Below, in pieces: positions 1 to 9,815 of a stretch of DNA of 39,601 nt. Both the position numbers and the translations under genes were made by a program. Within the stretch, counting starts at the first letter, position 1, and every line of letters starts with the position of its first letter. The notes below the pieces were generated by a model. That model searched no databases. It worked only from the letters and a program-made list of their open reading frames with translations, and was not told the origin of the DNA. The DNA comes from UBA8687 sp964564655. GTDB lineage: Bacteria > Nitrospinota > Nitrospinia > Nitrospinales > VA-1. The stretch spans positions 1 to 39,601 of the forward strand of contig CAZMBO010000008.1 of assembly GCA_964564655.1 (NCBI GenBank). The letters are read 5' to 3'.

Positions 1-90
1 GAGCTTAGACTTTTTATATTAACCATCAAAAATAAGGATTATCCAATCCCCCTCACCCTTGCCATTAATCTACTCTTTAATAGGCTACGG

Positions 91-1170
91 CTAGTGGTCC
101 CCACACCTAGTAGTGGTTATTTTTTTATTGAATATTTCTCTACCTTCCAGAATTTCCAAATCAATCACTACTTTATAAACAGGCAATGAAAATTTAATGT
201 CTTTTAACTTCACCGCATCTTTTTCAGAAACGAGGATGAGTTTTCCTCCTTCCTCAAAAGCTCGAAACTCTAAATCTTTAATATCCTGCAAGCTGTAAAC
301 ATGGTGATCCGGAAAAGCTTTAAACACTTTTAACTGCACCTGGGAGTCCTCCAAAATCTGGCGGAACCCTTCAGGGTTTGCGATCCCACAGAACGCGACC
401 ACCGGTTGGTTCTTCAAAGCTTCCGCATCGCAAACATCGTCATTTTCTATGTTAATTATAGAATCCAGCCGAAGATGGGTTTTTATTTGCGGAATGGAAC
501 CAAGAAATTTTTGAGAAAATTTAACGGGGCCTCCTAAATAGCGTGTAAAGCAAACCATATCTGCTCTTTGTGTTTCGGAAGCGGGTTCGCGCAATTCACC
601 AGCAGGGAACAAGTGATTGTTTCCCAAAGGTCTTTGATGGTCACATAGTAGGATATCCAAATCTCTGCGCAAAGCCAGATGCTGGAATCCATCATCTAGA
701 ATCAAGGTGTCGATTTCGAAATTTTCCAAAGCATAACGACCTGTCTGAAACCTGTCAGAACCTGTAATTATAGGAACGTTCTTCAGTTTTTCTGCCATCA
801 TCACTGCTTCATCTCCCACCCTATCCGGTGAAAGAAGAAGAGACTTCCCATCACATACCACATTTACGAACTTATTTGATTTTCCCCCATAACCTCGCGT
901 CAGGATAGCTGGCTTATATCCATTTCCTCTCAAAGTTTCAGCAATCATCATAACAAATGGGGTCTTCCCTGTCCCACCAAGCGTTAGATTTCCAACGCTG
1001 ATCACTCTGCAATCAAGGCTGCGCTGCGGAAAAACCCCCCAACGATAGGCCCACAACCGAAAATGATGGCCCAGAAGATAAAAAAATGAGACGCATCTCA
1101 AAAACCAGAAAACAGGAAACCAATACCACTTCCGGTTTGGAGATATGATTTTATAGAATAACTCTGACAT
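91..1170 (-). CDS. lpxK: Tetraacyldisaccharide 4'-kinase (lipid A 4'-kinase)
   Basis: LpxK uses ATP to phosphorylate the 4' position of the tetraacyldisaccharide lipid A precursor at the inner face of the cytoplasmic membrane. The 359-residue product is slightly longer than the usual 320-350. An N-terminal hydrophobic segment (about residues 16-34) should anchor it. The P-loop SVGNLTLGGTGKTPFV follows, with GGTGKT at 65-70. Further on come the family's LTRGYGG stretch and the acidic ILDDGFQH motif. The gene diverges from a Kdo-transferase gene only 45 bp away, so the next two steps of lipid A/inner core synthesis sit side by side. It ends with TAG near the window edge. Identification is secure from the motif set; nothing looks truncated. 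Confidence 0.95.
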   Translation of the reverse strand: MSELFYKIISPNRKWYWFPVFWFLRCVSFFYLLGHHFRLWAYRWGVFPQRSLDCRVISVGNLTLGGTGKTPFVMMIAETLRGNGYKPAILTRGYGGKSNKFVNVVCDGKSLLLSPDRVGDEAVMMAEKLKNVPIITGSDRFQTGRYALENFEIDTLILDDGFQHLALRRDLDILLCDHQRPLGNNHLFPAGELREPASETQRADMVCFTRYLGGPVKFSQKFLGSIPQIKTHLRLDSIINIENDDVCDAEALKNQPVVAFCGIANPEGFRQILEDSQVQLKVFKAFPDHHVYSLQDIKDLEFRAFEEGGKLILVSEKDAVKLKDIKFSLPVYKVVIDLEILEGREIFNKKITTTRCGDH

Positions 1171-1215
1171 TTTTATCGATATTTTTAAAATATTTTAGGA
1201 GTATACTCTTACCAT

Positions 1216-2481
1216 ATGGATTTTTTGTATTATATGCTAACAGCCACCCTGATGCTTGCCGTATCTCCTTTCCTGCTGTTAAAAGCCTTGGTTTCCCCAA
1301 GCTTTAGAAAAGATGTTAAGGATAGGGTAAAAGGTACAAAAACTCTTCTCAAGTTAAAAGAAAGCTTATGGATACATGCCTCATCAATAGGTGAAGTACG
1401 TTTGGCAAAAACCCTCATAACCGTTTTACAGGAACAGGGCGAAACGCGCCCTATCGTTTTATCCACATTCACTCCTACGGGATATGCAATGGCAAACGAA
1501 GAAAACCTGCCACATGTTTTCAGATTGCCATTAGATTTCCCGTTGTGGCTGAACCCGGTCTTTGACCAGATCGCACCATCACAACTAATCCTTATTGAAG
1601 CAGAGCTGTGGCCCTGCCTACTACGGCAATGCAAGAAGAGAAAAATTCCGGTGTTACAAATCAACGGAAGAGTCTCCAAAAAATCTCTAAATCGTTACGG
1701 AAAATTAAAGAGTTTCTTTTTATGGATGACAGAAGGGGTGACCCTGTTTTCCATGCGCTCTCAATTAGATGCAGAGCGATTGCTTGAACTCGGCATACCT
1801 GAAGAAAAAATAAAAGTCACAGGTAATATAAAATTTGATGTCCCTCCAATGGAATCTAACGAGCTGAAGTCTATTGCATTTGACCCCAGTTCTTTTCTAA
1901 TCGTTTTTGGGTCAACCCGGCCGGGAGACGAAAGGCCCGTAATGGAGGCTTATGTTAAATTAAAAAAAGATTTTCCAAATATCATTGGGGTAATCGCCCC
2001 CAGACATATGCAACGTTGTCACGAAGTGGAAAACCTTATCCGGGAGTTTAATGTCGAATATATCTCATACTCAAAAATGGAGGAAGGAGACGATTGGGTC
2101 AACCATTCAGGCTCATTAATTCTTGTGGACAAACTGGGAGTGTTGAGTAATTTTTACGCCAATGCCAAACTGGCTTATGTTGGAGGCGGATTCAACCCCC
2201 GTTTCGGTGGTCAAAATATTCTCGAACCGGCGGTATTCGATATGCCTGTACTTTTCGGCAGACATATGAATAATTTTGAAGATGAAGCTAAGCTACTCAT
2301 TGACTCCGGAGGCGGCATCCAACTACAAAAAGAAGAGGAGCTCTATCCAACACTCAAACATTTTATCTTAAGTTCTGAAGACAGGCAAAAAGCCGGCCGG
2401 GCAGCAGCCGAAACTGTTCGCAACCATCGCGGCGCTGCACTCCGTAATATAAAAATTATCGAAGAAACACGTTCTGCCTAA
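1216..2481 (+). CDS. waaA: Kdo transferase (GT30), first of a tandem pair
   Basis: This 421-residue protein has the length and layout of WaaA/KdtA, which adds CMP-activated Kdo to lipid IVA at the inner membrane. The N-terminus is a membrane anchor (about 4-26). The motif HASSIGEVRLAK places the catalytic base at Glu60. The C-terminal Rossmann half has VGGGFNPRFGGQNILEPA, the counterpart of the GGHNPLEPA-type donor-binding motif. One departure stands out: the usual STHxGEE segment reads STRPGDE here, while the downstream paralogue keeps STHAGEE. An AGGAG lies about 12 nt before ATG, a rather long spacing. It is followed 19 bp later by a second Kdo-transferase-like gene in the same orientation. 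The family is certain; which paralogue is the main Kdo transferase is not. Confidence 0.88.
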   Translation: MDFLYYMLTATLMLAVSPFLLLKALVSPSFRKDVKDRVKGTKTLLKLKESLWIHASSIGEVRLAKTLITVLQEQGETRPIVLSTFTPTGYAMANEENLPHVFRLPLDFPLWLNPVFDQIAPSQLILIEAELWPCLLRQCKKRKIPVLQINGRVSKKSLNRYGKLKSFFLWMTEGVTLFSMRSQLDAERLLELGIPEEKIKVTGNIKFDVPPMESNELKSIAFDPSSFLIVFGSTRPGDERPVMEAYVKLKKDFPNIIGVIAPRHMQRCHEVENLIREFNVEYISYSKMEEGDDWVNHSGSLILVDKLGVLSNFYANAKLAYVGGGFNPRFGGQNILEPAVFDMPVLFGRHMNNFEDEAKLLIDSGGGIQLQKEEELYPTLKHFILSSEDRQKAGRAAAETVRNHRGAALRNIKIIEETRSA

Positions 2482-2500
2482 ACTCTGGTTTTGATTTGAT

Positions 2501-3775
2501 ATGACCTTTTTTTACCACATTCTTTCCCTACTAATCGCTATTATCATTGTTCCTGTATTCACCATATTGTCATTTTTTTCGAAATATAAATTTAAATTTT
2601 TGAAACACCATTTTGGTTTTACACCAAAAATAAAAAAGGAAAGAGGCAAAATTCTTTGGTTCTATGCACTTTCTCTAGGGGAAGTGAAAGCAGCTGCACC
2701 TATTCTAAAAAAAATTCATGAAAAAAATCTAAATTTACAAATCGTGGTTTCCGTCACTACCGATTCTGGTTATGAAGGAGCCTTGATGCATCTTAAAATA
2801 GCGGAAAATATTTTCTTTCATCCCTTAGATTGTCTACCCTTCACCTGGATGGCACGGAGCAGGATTCAACCCGATATGTATGTGGTGATTGATACAGGCT
2901 TCTGGCCGGGTTTGATCGACCAATTACACAAACAAAATACATCAATAATCTTACTCAATGGTCGTATTTCACATCGTTCTGCCAGTGGCTACTTGAAAGC
3001 TGGTTCTCTCTTTAGAAATATGTTTCAACAATTCAACCTACTTTGCATGCAAAACTATAATAGCCAGCAAACTATGGTAGATCTGGGCGTAAACCCTGAA
3101 AAAATAGAAGTGGTCGGCGACCCAAAATTCGATTCCTTGCAGCTAATGACGGATAATGACAGAAATCGTTTGCGACAGTTTTATAAATTAGAAGAAAGTA
3201 CGCCCGTATGGGTAGCTGGTAGCACTCATGCTGGAGAAGAAGAAATAATTCTCAACGCTCATCAGCATTTGAAGGAAAAACATCCCTGTCTGGTTTTGAT
3301 TCTTGCTCCAAGAAGAATTGAAAGGGCAGATGAAATAGCTGCTCTGCTTGAAAAAAAAAGTATTTCTTATTGCCGCCGTTCTTTACTAGAAAACTCCGAA
3401 CCGGAGTCGGTCATTCTCTTGGATACGATCGGGGAGTTAGCTGCAGTATATTCATTAGGTCAAGTGGTATTTATCGGTCATAGTCTTATCGAACCTGGCG
3501 GCGGACATAGCCTGATAGAACCATTGTCACATGGCGTCGCCGTGCTGCATGGACCTCACATCGAAAATATAGATCATGTAGCAGATGAAGCGCATAAACA
3601 AAGTGTTGCGTTCACGGTTAGAAATTCGGAGGAGATTAAAGAAAAAGTTGATTCCCTTCTTAAACAAAAAGACTATCGCAGGAGACTGGCCTCCAAAGCA
3701 AAATCTTTCATCAGTGATCAACAAGGAGCCGCAGAAAAAATGGCAACCATTATTCTTAAGTTTTTGGAGTCCTAA
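2501..3775 (+). CDS. Second Kdo transferase-like glycosyltransferase (GT30)
   Basis: The 424-residue product is another GT30-family protein, colinear with its upstream neighbour but clearly divergent. It starts with a hydrophobic anchor (about 4-26). Its Glu61 lies in ALSLGEVKAAAPIL, equivalent to the catalytic base of WaaA. It keeps the canonical GSTHAGEE motif. The C-terminal donor motif is unusual: IGHSLIEPGGGHSLIEPLS, with Ser at the position normally Asn in GGHNPLEP. The 19-bp spacing suggests co-transcription with the first transferase. It may add a further Kdo, or use another acceptor, but the sequence does not say. Its 3' end overlaps the last 20 bp of the convergent symporter gene. 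Confidence 0.8.
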   Translation: MTFFYHILSLLIAIIIVPVFTILSFFSKYKFKFLKHHFGFTPKIKKERGKILWFYALSLGEVKAAAPILKKIHEKNLNLQIVVSVTTDSGYEGALMHLKIAENIFFHPLDCLPFTWMARSRIQPDMYVVIDTGFWPGLIDQLHKQNTSIILLNGRISHRSASGYLKAGSLFRNMFQQFNLLCMQNYNSQQTMVDLGVNPEKIEVVGDPKFDSLQLMTDNDRNRLRQFYKLEESTPVWVAGSTHAGEEEIILNAHQHLKEKHPCLVLILAPRRIERADEIAALLEKKSISYCRRSLLENSEPESVILLDTIGELAAVYSLGQVVFIGHSLIEPGGGHSLIEPLSHGVAVLHGPHIENIDHVADEAHKQSVAFTVRNSEEIKEKVDSLLKQKDYRRRLASKAKSFISDQQGAAEKMATIILKFLES

Positions 3776-5255
3776 AGTTTTTTTTAGTCGCTTTACTCAC
3801 AAAATAAATAGCAAGACTAGATAATAAAAAAGCCGGGACTAATTCGTAAATCACAGAATCGGAAAAACCGTTGATTTTCCAAACCAATGTAATTACAAAC
3901 CCCGTCAACATTCCTGCAATCGCGCCCTGGCGCGAGGTCTCTTTCCAATAAAGAGTAAAAAGAATCAATGGCCCAAAGCTAGCTCCTAGCCCAGACCACG
4001 CAAATAGCACAAACCAGAAAATAACACGTGTCTCACCCAATGCAATAAGTATCGCTCCCAATCCCAACAATAGAACTGTCAATCGGCTTACGAGGATTAT
4101 TCGTTTGTGCGATAAAGACTGTTTTAGCATTTTTGAATAAATATCATGCGCAACGGTCGATGCTGCTACCAGTATTTGCGCCGAGATCGTAGACATGATT
4201 GCAGACAAAACACCTATTAGAACAATAGCCGTTAAAAAAGTTGGTAAAAGTTGTTCCGCTGCTTTTGGAAATAAATGCTCAGGGTCTTCCAATCCAGGAA
4301 AAAGAACTTGTCCACAAATTCCCAGTAAAATAGAAGAAGAATAAATAAGCAATCCCCACCCTAAAGCGATCCATGTTCCATTTTTAATAACCTGGGTATT
4401 TTTCGCAGCCATGTAGCGAGTAACAACATGCGGCTGCCCTGGATAGCCAAGCCCAATCCCCAACAATCCAACCATTGAGCCAAAAAAAGCAGCAATGGAT
4501 TTTCCCCCCATCCATTCAAGCGTTGCAGGAGAGACCTGTTCTACTTCCACCAGCATGGCGGAAAATCCACCCAAGCTTTGCACTGCCACTAGAGATACAA
4601 CAACCAAACCAAAGACCATGATGAGTCCTTGAATAAAATCTGTCCAAGCTACAGCACGTACACCGCCCATCATTGTGTAACCCAATACAATTATGCCGCC
4701 GACTGAGATACTTAAAACATGAGGCACTCCGAAAATGGCATCAAAAGTTTTCCCGATGGCTATCAACTGGGCCGCCACATAGCACATCATGCAGGAAAAA
4801 ATAATCACTACTGAGATTAAGCGTAAAACATGCTTCTCATCATTAAAATAATTTTCTATGTAGTCAGAAAGAGTCACTGCTTGAATTTCTTCGGATTGTT
4901 TTCTAATTTTTTCTGCAATGAAAAACCAGTTGATCAGGTATCCCATCAGACATCCAGGCAAAAACCAGATTGCGGACAGTCCTTCCGTATATGCAAGCCC
5001 TACAGTACCTAAAACAGCCCAGGCACTTTCTGAACTAGCTGTAGAAGAAATAGCAGTAACCCACGCTTTTAAAGAACGGTCAGCAAGAAAAAAATCCAAC
5101 GGTGATCTTATCTGGCGAGAGGCCAACCATCCGATGCCCAACATAATCAGAAAATAGATTAAAAAAACTATCGCTATGGCTCCTGAAAGCTCTGTCATTA
5201 TCGCACCGTGGTGATCAAATATTGGCTGAGTAAAAAATATATTGGCAAGTTGCAT
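3756..5255 (-). CDS. Sodium:solute symporter (SSS/PutP family)
   Basis: A 499-residue integral membrane protein with about 13 hydrophobic helices, typical of the sodium/solute symporter family. PutP-like signatures include the early segment LIMLGIGWLASRQIRSPLDF, then DRSLKAWVTAISSTASSESAW in the first sodium-binding region, and GYPGQPHVVTRYMAAK, the family's GxGQPH-type loop. It probably takes up proline or another small organic solute with sodium; the substrate cannot be read from sequence. The reported ATG gives 19 residues before a second Met (coordinate 5198, MTELSG) that fits family N-termini better, although the first ATG has a purine-rich GCGAGGG just before it. It has no functional link to its neighbours and overlaps the second Kdo-transferase gene tail to tail. 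Confidence 0.85.
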   Translation of the reverse strand: MQLANIFFTQPIFDHHGAIMTELSGAIAIVFLIYFLIMLGIGWLASRQIRSPLDFFLADRSLKAWVTAISSTASSESAWAVLGTVGLAYTEGLSAIWFLPGCLMGYLINWFFIAEKIRKQSEEIQAVTLSDYIENYFNDEKHVLRLISVVIIFSCMMCYVAAQLIAIGKTFDAIFGVPHVLSISVGGIIVLGYTMMGGVRAVAWTDFIQGLIMVFGLVVVSLVAVQSLGGFSAMLVEVEQVSPATLEWMGGKSIAAFFGSMVGLLGIGLGYPGQPHVVTRYMAAKNTQVIKNGTWIALGWGLLIYSSSILLGICGQVLFPGLEDPEHLFPKAAEQLLPTFLTAIVLIGVLSAIMSTISAQILVAASTVAHDIYSKMLKQSLSHKRIILVSRLTVLLLGLGAILIALGETRVIFWFVLFAWSGLGASFGPLILFTLYWKETSRQGAIAGMLTGFVITLVWKINGFSDSVIYELVPAFLLSSLAIYFVSKATKKNFRTPKT

Positions 5256-5331
5256 CCCTCGCTAGAGGATAGATTATGTTAGAATTCCTGTTTTTAAACT
5301 TATAGTAATCCTCAAGGCAAGAAAAATATTT

Positions 5332-7833
5332 ATGAATCCTTACGAGCCAAACCTTATTGAAGCAAAATGGCAGGCACATTGGGAAAAAAATAAAACGTTC
5401 AAGGTAGAACGCGATTCTTCCAAAAAGAAGTTCTATCTTTTAGAAATGTTCCCGTATCCTTCAGGACGTATCCACATGGGTCATGTTCGAAACTACACTA
5501 TCGGTGACACATTAGCACGATTCAAACGGATGAAAGGGTTCAACGTTATTCATCCTCTAGGTTGGGACGCGTTTGGAATGCCCGCCGAAAATGCCGCGAT
5601 CAAAAATAATACGCATCCTGCTAAATGGACTTTTGAAAACATTCGCACCATGCGCGAACAAATCAAAGCTCTTGGTTTGAGTTATGACTGGGACCGTGAA
5701 ATAGCTACCTGCCACCCTGGATACTACAAGTGGAATCAATGGTTATTTCTGAAATTTCTGGAAAAAGGAATCGCCTATAGAAAAAACTCCACAATAAACT
5801 GGTGTGAAGTTTGCCAAACGGTTTTAGCTAATGAACAGGTAGTCGATGGTTGTTGCTGGCGCTGTGATAATGAAGTTTTACAAAAACAACAAGAAGGCTG
5901 GTTTTTTAAAATTACCGATTATGCGGATCGCCTTCTGGAAGGATGTAAAAATCTTTCGGGGAAATGGCCGGAGCAAGTGCTCACCATGCAAACTAATTGG
6001 ATTGGTAAAAGTTTCGGCGCAGAAGTTGACTTTAAAGTCAAAGACAGCGATCACGCTATTAAAGTCTTTACAACCCGACCCGACACCTTATACGGCGCGA
6101 TGTTCATGGTACTGGCTCCCGAACACCCTTTAACTTTTCAGCTTTCGCGAGGAACCGAACAAGAGTCTGAAGTAGATGCTTTCATTAAAAAGGTAAACCA
6201 CCAAGACACCATCGCACGCACCAGCGATACCGGCGATAAAGAAGGGGTGTTTATAGGAGCATATGCCACCAACCCCTTGACGGGAGAATCTATTCCAGTT
6301 TGGACCGCAAATTTTGTTCTTATGGATTACGGCACTGGTGCCATCATGTCGGTTCCTGCCCATGATCAAAGAGATTTGGATTTCGCACGCAAATATAATC
6401 TTCCCGTTCGGGTTGTCATTCAACCCAAAGATGAAATGCTTGATGAAAAAACTATGGCCCAAGCATTCAGCTCAGATGGAGCTATGATCCATTCCGAAAA
6501 CTTCGACGGACTTGTCGGCCAAGAAGCCCGTAGGAAGGTGTGCGAATATCTAGCTAAAGAAGGCATCGGCAAAGCTACCGTCAACTTTCGTCTTCGTGAC
6601 TGGGGGGTTTCAAGACAACGATATTGGGGCACGCCCATCCCTGTTGTACATTGCGATGCCTGCGGAATTGTTCCAGTGAAATATAACCAACTGCCCGTCG
6701 AACTGCCATTAGAGGTACAACTAGGAGAGAAAGGACAGTCGCCACTTCATACTCTCGAATCGTTTTATAAAACTAAATGCCCAAAATGTAAAGCCCCGGC
6801 TAAACGTGATACCGATACTTTGGATACTTTTATTTGTTCTTCGTGGTACTTCGACCGCTATACTTCACCACGCCTGGAAGATAATCCTTTTAATCTGGAA
6901 GACAACGATTACTGGATGCCCGTGGATCAATATGTTGGTGGTATTGAACATGCCATTCTGCACTTACTATACTCTAGATTTTTTAATCTCGTACTAAACG
7001 ATATCGGACTGACCCAAACCAAAGAACCCTTTGATCATCTTTTAACTCAAGGAATGGTTATTAAAGATGGAGCAAAAATGTCGAAGTCAAAAGGTAACGT
7101 GGTGGACCCCGACGAAATAATAAAAAATTACGGTGCAGATACCGCCCGGATTTTTATTCTATTCGCGGCACCCCCAGTTAAAGATTTAGAATGGAGCGAT
7201 CAAGGCGTAGAAGGTTGCTTTCGATTTCTAAAACGAGTCTGGCGGATTTTTAGCGAGTTTGTTGACGTGATAAAAACTGCCTCACCCCCTGATGAAAATT
7301 TTTCCACATCAATAAATGAATTAAAAGAACTGCGCAGAATAACCCATGTAACAATCAGGCGTGTCACCGAAGATATCGAAAAACGAATGCAATTTAACAC
7401 CGCCATCGCGGCAATTATGGAATGGGTCAATCATCTCTACCATTTCAAGGAGTGGAAAGAAAAGCAAAGTGAAGTGAAAGAGGACATTCAAGCTGTAATT
7501 CGAGAAGCAATGGAAGCTCTTATCCTGACCCTTTCACCCTTCGCACCGCATATCGCTCAAGAAATGGCAGTAGAAATGAACTTTTCTGATGCGCTGGATG
7601 AAAAAAAATGGCCTCTATATAAGGAAAAGCTAACACAAACTGATGAAATATTGATCGTGTTACAAGTCAATGGTAAAGTGAGACAAAAGGTTCAGGTGGC
7701 ATCAGGAGTCAGCGATGAAGATTTAAAATTACTCTCCCTCAGTGAGCCACGAATCCAAGAGTGGATCCAAGGCAAAGAAATTAAGAAAGTCATCATAGTC
7801 CCCAAAAAACTGGTCAACATCGTAGTTAAATGA
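5332..7833 (+). CDS. leuS: Leucyl-tRNA synthetase
   Basis: This enzyme charges tRNA-Leu with leucine in the cytoplasm. The 833-residue length is standard for bacterial LeuRS. The class I signature PYPSGRIHMGHVRNY has HMGH at 48-51, and the second signature KMSKSKGN has KMSKS at 582-586. A CP1 editing insertion lies between them, with TTRPDTLYGAMFMVLAPEHP at its start and the family's T-rich and GTGAIMSVPAHDQRD segments. Cysteine pairs (CEVCQ with CWRC, and CDAC with CPKC) mark zinc-binding modules. The stop overlaps the start of lptE as ATGA, implying translational coupling. The leuS-lptE-holA order is the same as in many proteobacteria. Confidence 0.98.
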   Translation: MNPYEPNLIEAKWQAHWEKNKTFKVERDSSKKKFYLLEMFPYPSGRIHMGHVRNYTIGDTLARFKRMKGFNVIHPLGWDAFGMPAENAAIKNNTHPAKWTFENIRTMREQIKALGLSYDWDREIATCHPGYYKWNQWLFLKFLEKGIAYRKNSTINWCEVCQTVLANEQVVDGCCWRCDNEVLQKQQEGWFFKITDYADRLLEGCKNLSGKWPEQVLTMQTNWIGKSFGAEVDFKVKDSDHAIKVFTTRPDTLYGAMFMVLAPEHPLTFQLSRGTEQESEVDAFIKKVNHQDTIARTSDTGDKEGVFIGAYATNPLTGESIPVWTANFVLMDYGTGAIMSVPAHDQRDLDFARKYNLPVRVVIQPKDEMLDEKTMAQAFSSDGAMIHSENFDGLVGQEARRKVCEYLAKEGIGKATVNFRLRDWGVSRQRYWGTPIPVVHCDACGIVPVKYNQLPVELPLEVQLGEKGQSPLHTLESFYKTKCPKCKAPAKRDTDTLDTFICSSWYFDRYTSPRLEDNPFNLEDNDYWMPVDQYVGGIEHAILHLLYSRFFNLVLNDIGLTQTKEPFDHLLTQGMVIKDGAKMSKSKGNVVDPDEIIKNYGADTARIFILFAAPPVKDLEWSDQGVEGCFRFLKRVWRIFSEFVDVIKTASPPDENFSTSINELKELRRITHVTIRRVTEDIEKRMQFNTAIAAIMEWVNHLYHFKEWKEKQSEVKEDIQAVIREAMEALILTLSPFAPHIAQEMAVEMNFSDALDEKKWPLYKEKLTQTDEILIVLQVNGKVRQKVQVASGVSDEDLKLLSLSEPRIQEWIQGKEIKKVIIVPKKLVNIVVK

Positions 7834-8354
7834 AGCCAAAGAAAAAGAATAATTGGTTGTTGTCTTTTTCCATTTCCTGCTTTCTCTTTTCAGGGTGTGG
7901 CTATCATCTAGTAGGAACGGGCAGTTCACTCCCTTCACACTTAAAAACCATCTCCATTCCAGTATTTAAAAATACCTCCTCCCAACCTGAAATACATAGG
8001 GAACTCACCAGTGCCGTTTTGGAAGCTTTTATTTCTGATGGACGCCTGAAAGTGGCAAAAAAAGGTAATGCCGATTTAATAATGGACGCGACTTTGGTTT
8101 TTTACCAAAAAAGAAACGTCTCTTTCGGCTCACAGGATTTAGTCTCCAATATTATTGTTGAGGTCGAGATTGACTTAACAATAACGGATCAGATAAAAAA
8201 CAAAATTTTTATGAAAGAAAAATTTAAAACACAATGGGATTACAAATCCACATCCGATATCGCAGCCACCGAAAGAGCCCGGCTAAAAGCTTTAGACCTG
8301 GGTTTTCAAGATCTGGGGAGGCGTCTCGTCAGCTTATTAATCGATCAATTCTAA
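7830..8354 (+). CDS. lptE: LPS-assembly lipoprotein LptE
   Basis: LptE is the outer-membrane lipoprotein that plugs the LptD barrel and helps place LPS on the cell surface. The 174-residue product begins with a basic then hydrophobic signal peptide ending in the lipobox LFSGC; Cys23 would be acylated. Next comes GYHLVGTGSSLP, the hallmark GYxL start of mature LptE, then TISIPVFKNTSSQPEIHRELTSA. The overlap with leuS and the holA gene 15 bp downstream reproduce the conserved leuS-lptE-holA cluster. The LptE family is divergent, but signal, start motif and context agree. Confidence 0.9.
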   Translation: MKPKKKNNWLLSFSISCFLFSGCGYHLVGTGSSLPSHLKTISIPVFKNTSSQPEIHRELTSAVLEAFISDGRLKVAKKGNADLIMDATLVFYQKRNVSFGSQDLVSNIIVEVEIDLTITDQIKNKIFMKEKFKTQWDYKSTSDIAATERARLKALDLGFQDLGRRLVSLLIDQF

Positions 8355-8369
8355 AACTCTTTAAATATC

Positions 8370-9374
8370 GTGTCACCAGAAGACCTCGACCAAAAATTAT
8401 CACAAGGAAAAACAGAATCCGTTTATTTTTTATACGGTCCCGAAACGTTTTACCATATCGAAGCAATCAGATCGCTAACGAAAATATGGATCAACGAAGA
8501 CAACCGGGATTTCAACCTAGAAACCTTTGATGCCCGAATTAGTAACGTCAGCAATTGGCTCGAATCTATTAAAACCTTGCCCTTTCTCGGTGGAACTAAA
8601 CTGGTAATTGTTCGCAACCTGCATGACGCTATTCCAAAAGACGAAGATGCTCAATCCCTCATAGATTATTGTAGCAACCCTATTGCTGGAACGTGCTTAG
8701 TTATAACTGCCGACAAGGTAGACCGAAAACGAAAAATTTATAAAGCTCTCACAAAAGTTAAAGGTGCCGTCGCCTGTGAAGCCCCTAAAGAAAATGTGCT
8801 GGTTACCTGGATTCGAGATAAAGCCAAAGGCCAAGGCTATGCCATGAATACGAATGCAGCGCGTGCTTTGGTAAACCGAGTAGGAGCCTATCCTGGGGTT
8901 CTTGTCCAAGAATTGAATAAAACGCTAACATATGTCGGAAAAAATAAAGAAGTATCAGAGAAAGATGTGCAGGAAGTTGTAGGAGAAACCCGGCTGGAAA
9001 CTATTTTCTCCCTTACCGATGCCTTGAAAAATAAAAATCCTCACAAAGCCTTACAACTTTTAAATAATCAATTAGACCACGGAGAAGAGCCGATAAAAAT
9101 TATGGGAATGATAGCATGGCAATTCCGAGTTATTTGGGAAGTGAAAAATTACCAGCAAAGAAATATTCCCTCAAATCAAATCGCCAAAGCCATGGGGGCC
9201 AATCCTTTTGTGGTGGAAAAAGCGCTGCAACACACCAAAAATTTCAGCAACCAACAATTGAGGCGAGCCTATTTGCAACTCACCCAGGCAGACCGGAGCC
9301 TAAAATCCACTTCGCAGGACCCAGTATTCGTTATGCAAACCCTCATCCTTGGGCTTACGGCAATAAGGCATTAG
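8370..9374 (+). CDS. holA: DNA polymerase III, delta subunit
   Basis: The delta subunit is the wrench of the clamp loader that opens the beta clamp. The 334-residue product matches the family's usual length. Its N-terminal domain begins with the FLYGPETFYHIEAI motif, which corresponds to the vestigial P-loop (YLLxGxE) of HolA. The C-terminal helical domain includes KIMGMIAWQFRVIWEVK, the typical region before the collar. The start is GTG at 8370, 15 bp after the lptE stop; no ATG fits better. The gene is last in the leuS-lptE-holA operon and faces rpsT across about 100 bp. Confidence 0.93.
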   Translation: MSPEDLDQKLSQGKTESVYFLYGPETFYHIEAIRSLTKIWINEDNRDFNLETFDARISNVSNWLESIKTLPFLGGTKLVIVRNLHDAIPKDEDAQSLIDYCSNPIAGTCLVITADKVDRKRKIYKALTKVKGAVACEAPKENVLVTWIRDKAKGQGYAMNTNAARALVNRVGAYPGVLVQELNKTLTYVGKNKEVSEKDVQEVVGETRLETIFSLTDALKNKNPHKALQLLNNQLDHGEEPIKIMGMIAWQFRVIWEVKNYQQRNIPSNQIAKAMGANPFVVEKALQHTKNFSNQQLRRAYLQLTQADRSLKSTSQDPVFVMQTLILGLTAIRH

Positions 9375-9472
9375 ACAACCGGCCTATGAGTCGATATATT
9401 TAAAACCAGAAAGTACCAATGCTTTTAGCTATTGCTCACTGATACTACTTAGGAAGTTAAACCCAGTGGGTT

Positions 9473-9736
9473 TTAGGAAGTGCGATTGACGAGGCGTGTG
9501 AGACTAGAAATTTTGCGAGACGCAGCCCTGGAATGGAGAATTCCTTTACCGCCAACTTTTGCGATCACTTTCTCAGCTCTTTTTAATTCTACCAAGGCCT
9601 GTTCTTTGTTTCCTGCTTCGGCTTCTGCTGTTACTTTTTTAGTAACTGTTTTGACCAAGGTTAGAAAACCTTTGTTTCTTTCGTTACGTTTTGCGTTTTG
9701 TCGAATACGCTTAAATGCAGATTTATGATTTGCCAA
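9473..9736 (-). CDS. rpsT: 30S ribosomal protein S20
   Basis: S20 is a primary 16S rRNA-binding protein of the small subunit. The 87-residue, strongly basic product starts ANHKSAFKRIRQNAKRNERN, the family's N-terminal signature, and ends in a helix with SRAASRKISSLTRLVNR. The start codon is TTG at 9736, preceded by AAGGAG with a 7-nt spacing; E. coli rpsT also starts with UUG, where this start matters for autoregulation. A near-consensus promoter lies upstream (9816-9844). Just past the stop there is only a weak 6-bp hairpin (9459-9473), so I do not annotate a terminator. Confidence 0.97.
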   Translation of the reverse strand: MANHKSAFKRIRQNAKRNERNKGFLTLVKTVTKKVTAEAEAGNKEQALVELKRAEKVIAKVGGKGILHSRAASRKISSLTRLVNRTS

Positions 9737-9815
9737 AAAACTGCTCCTTCTTGATTAATAATGGGTGCTTAAAATAACTCCCTAAACATGGGAGAATCTT
9801 TTTAGAGAGCTAAGT

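Noticed and set aside
9459..9473. AAACCC-AGT-GGGTTT hairpin at the rpsT stop
   Set aside because: Only 6 bp with no T tract; too weak to call a terminator.
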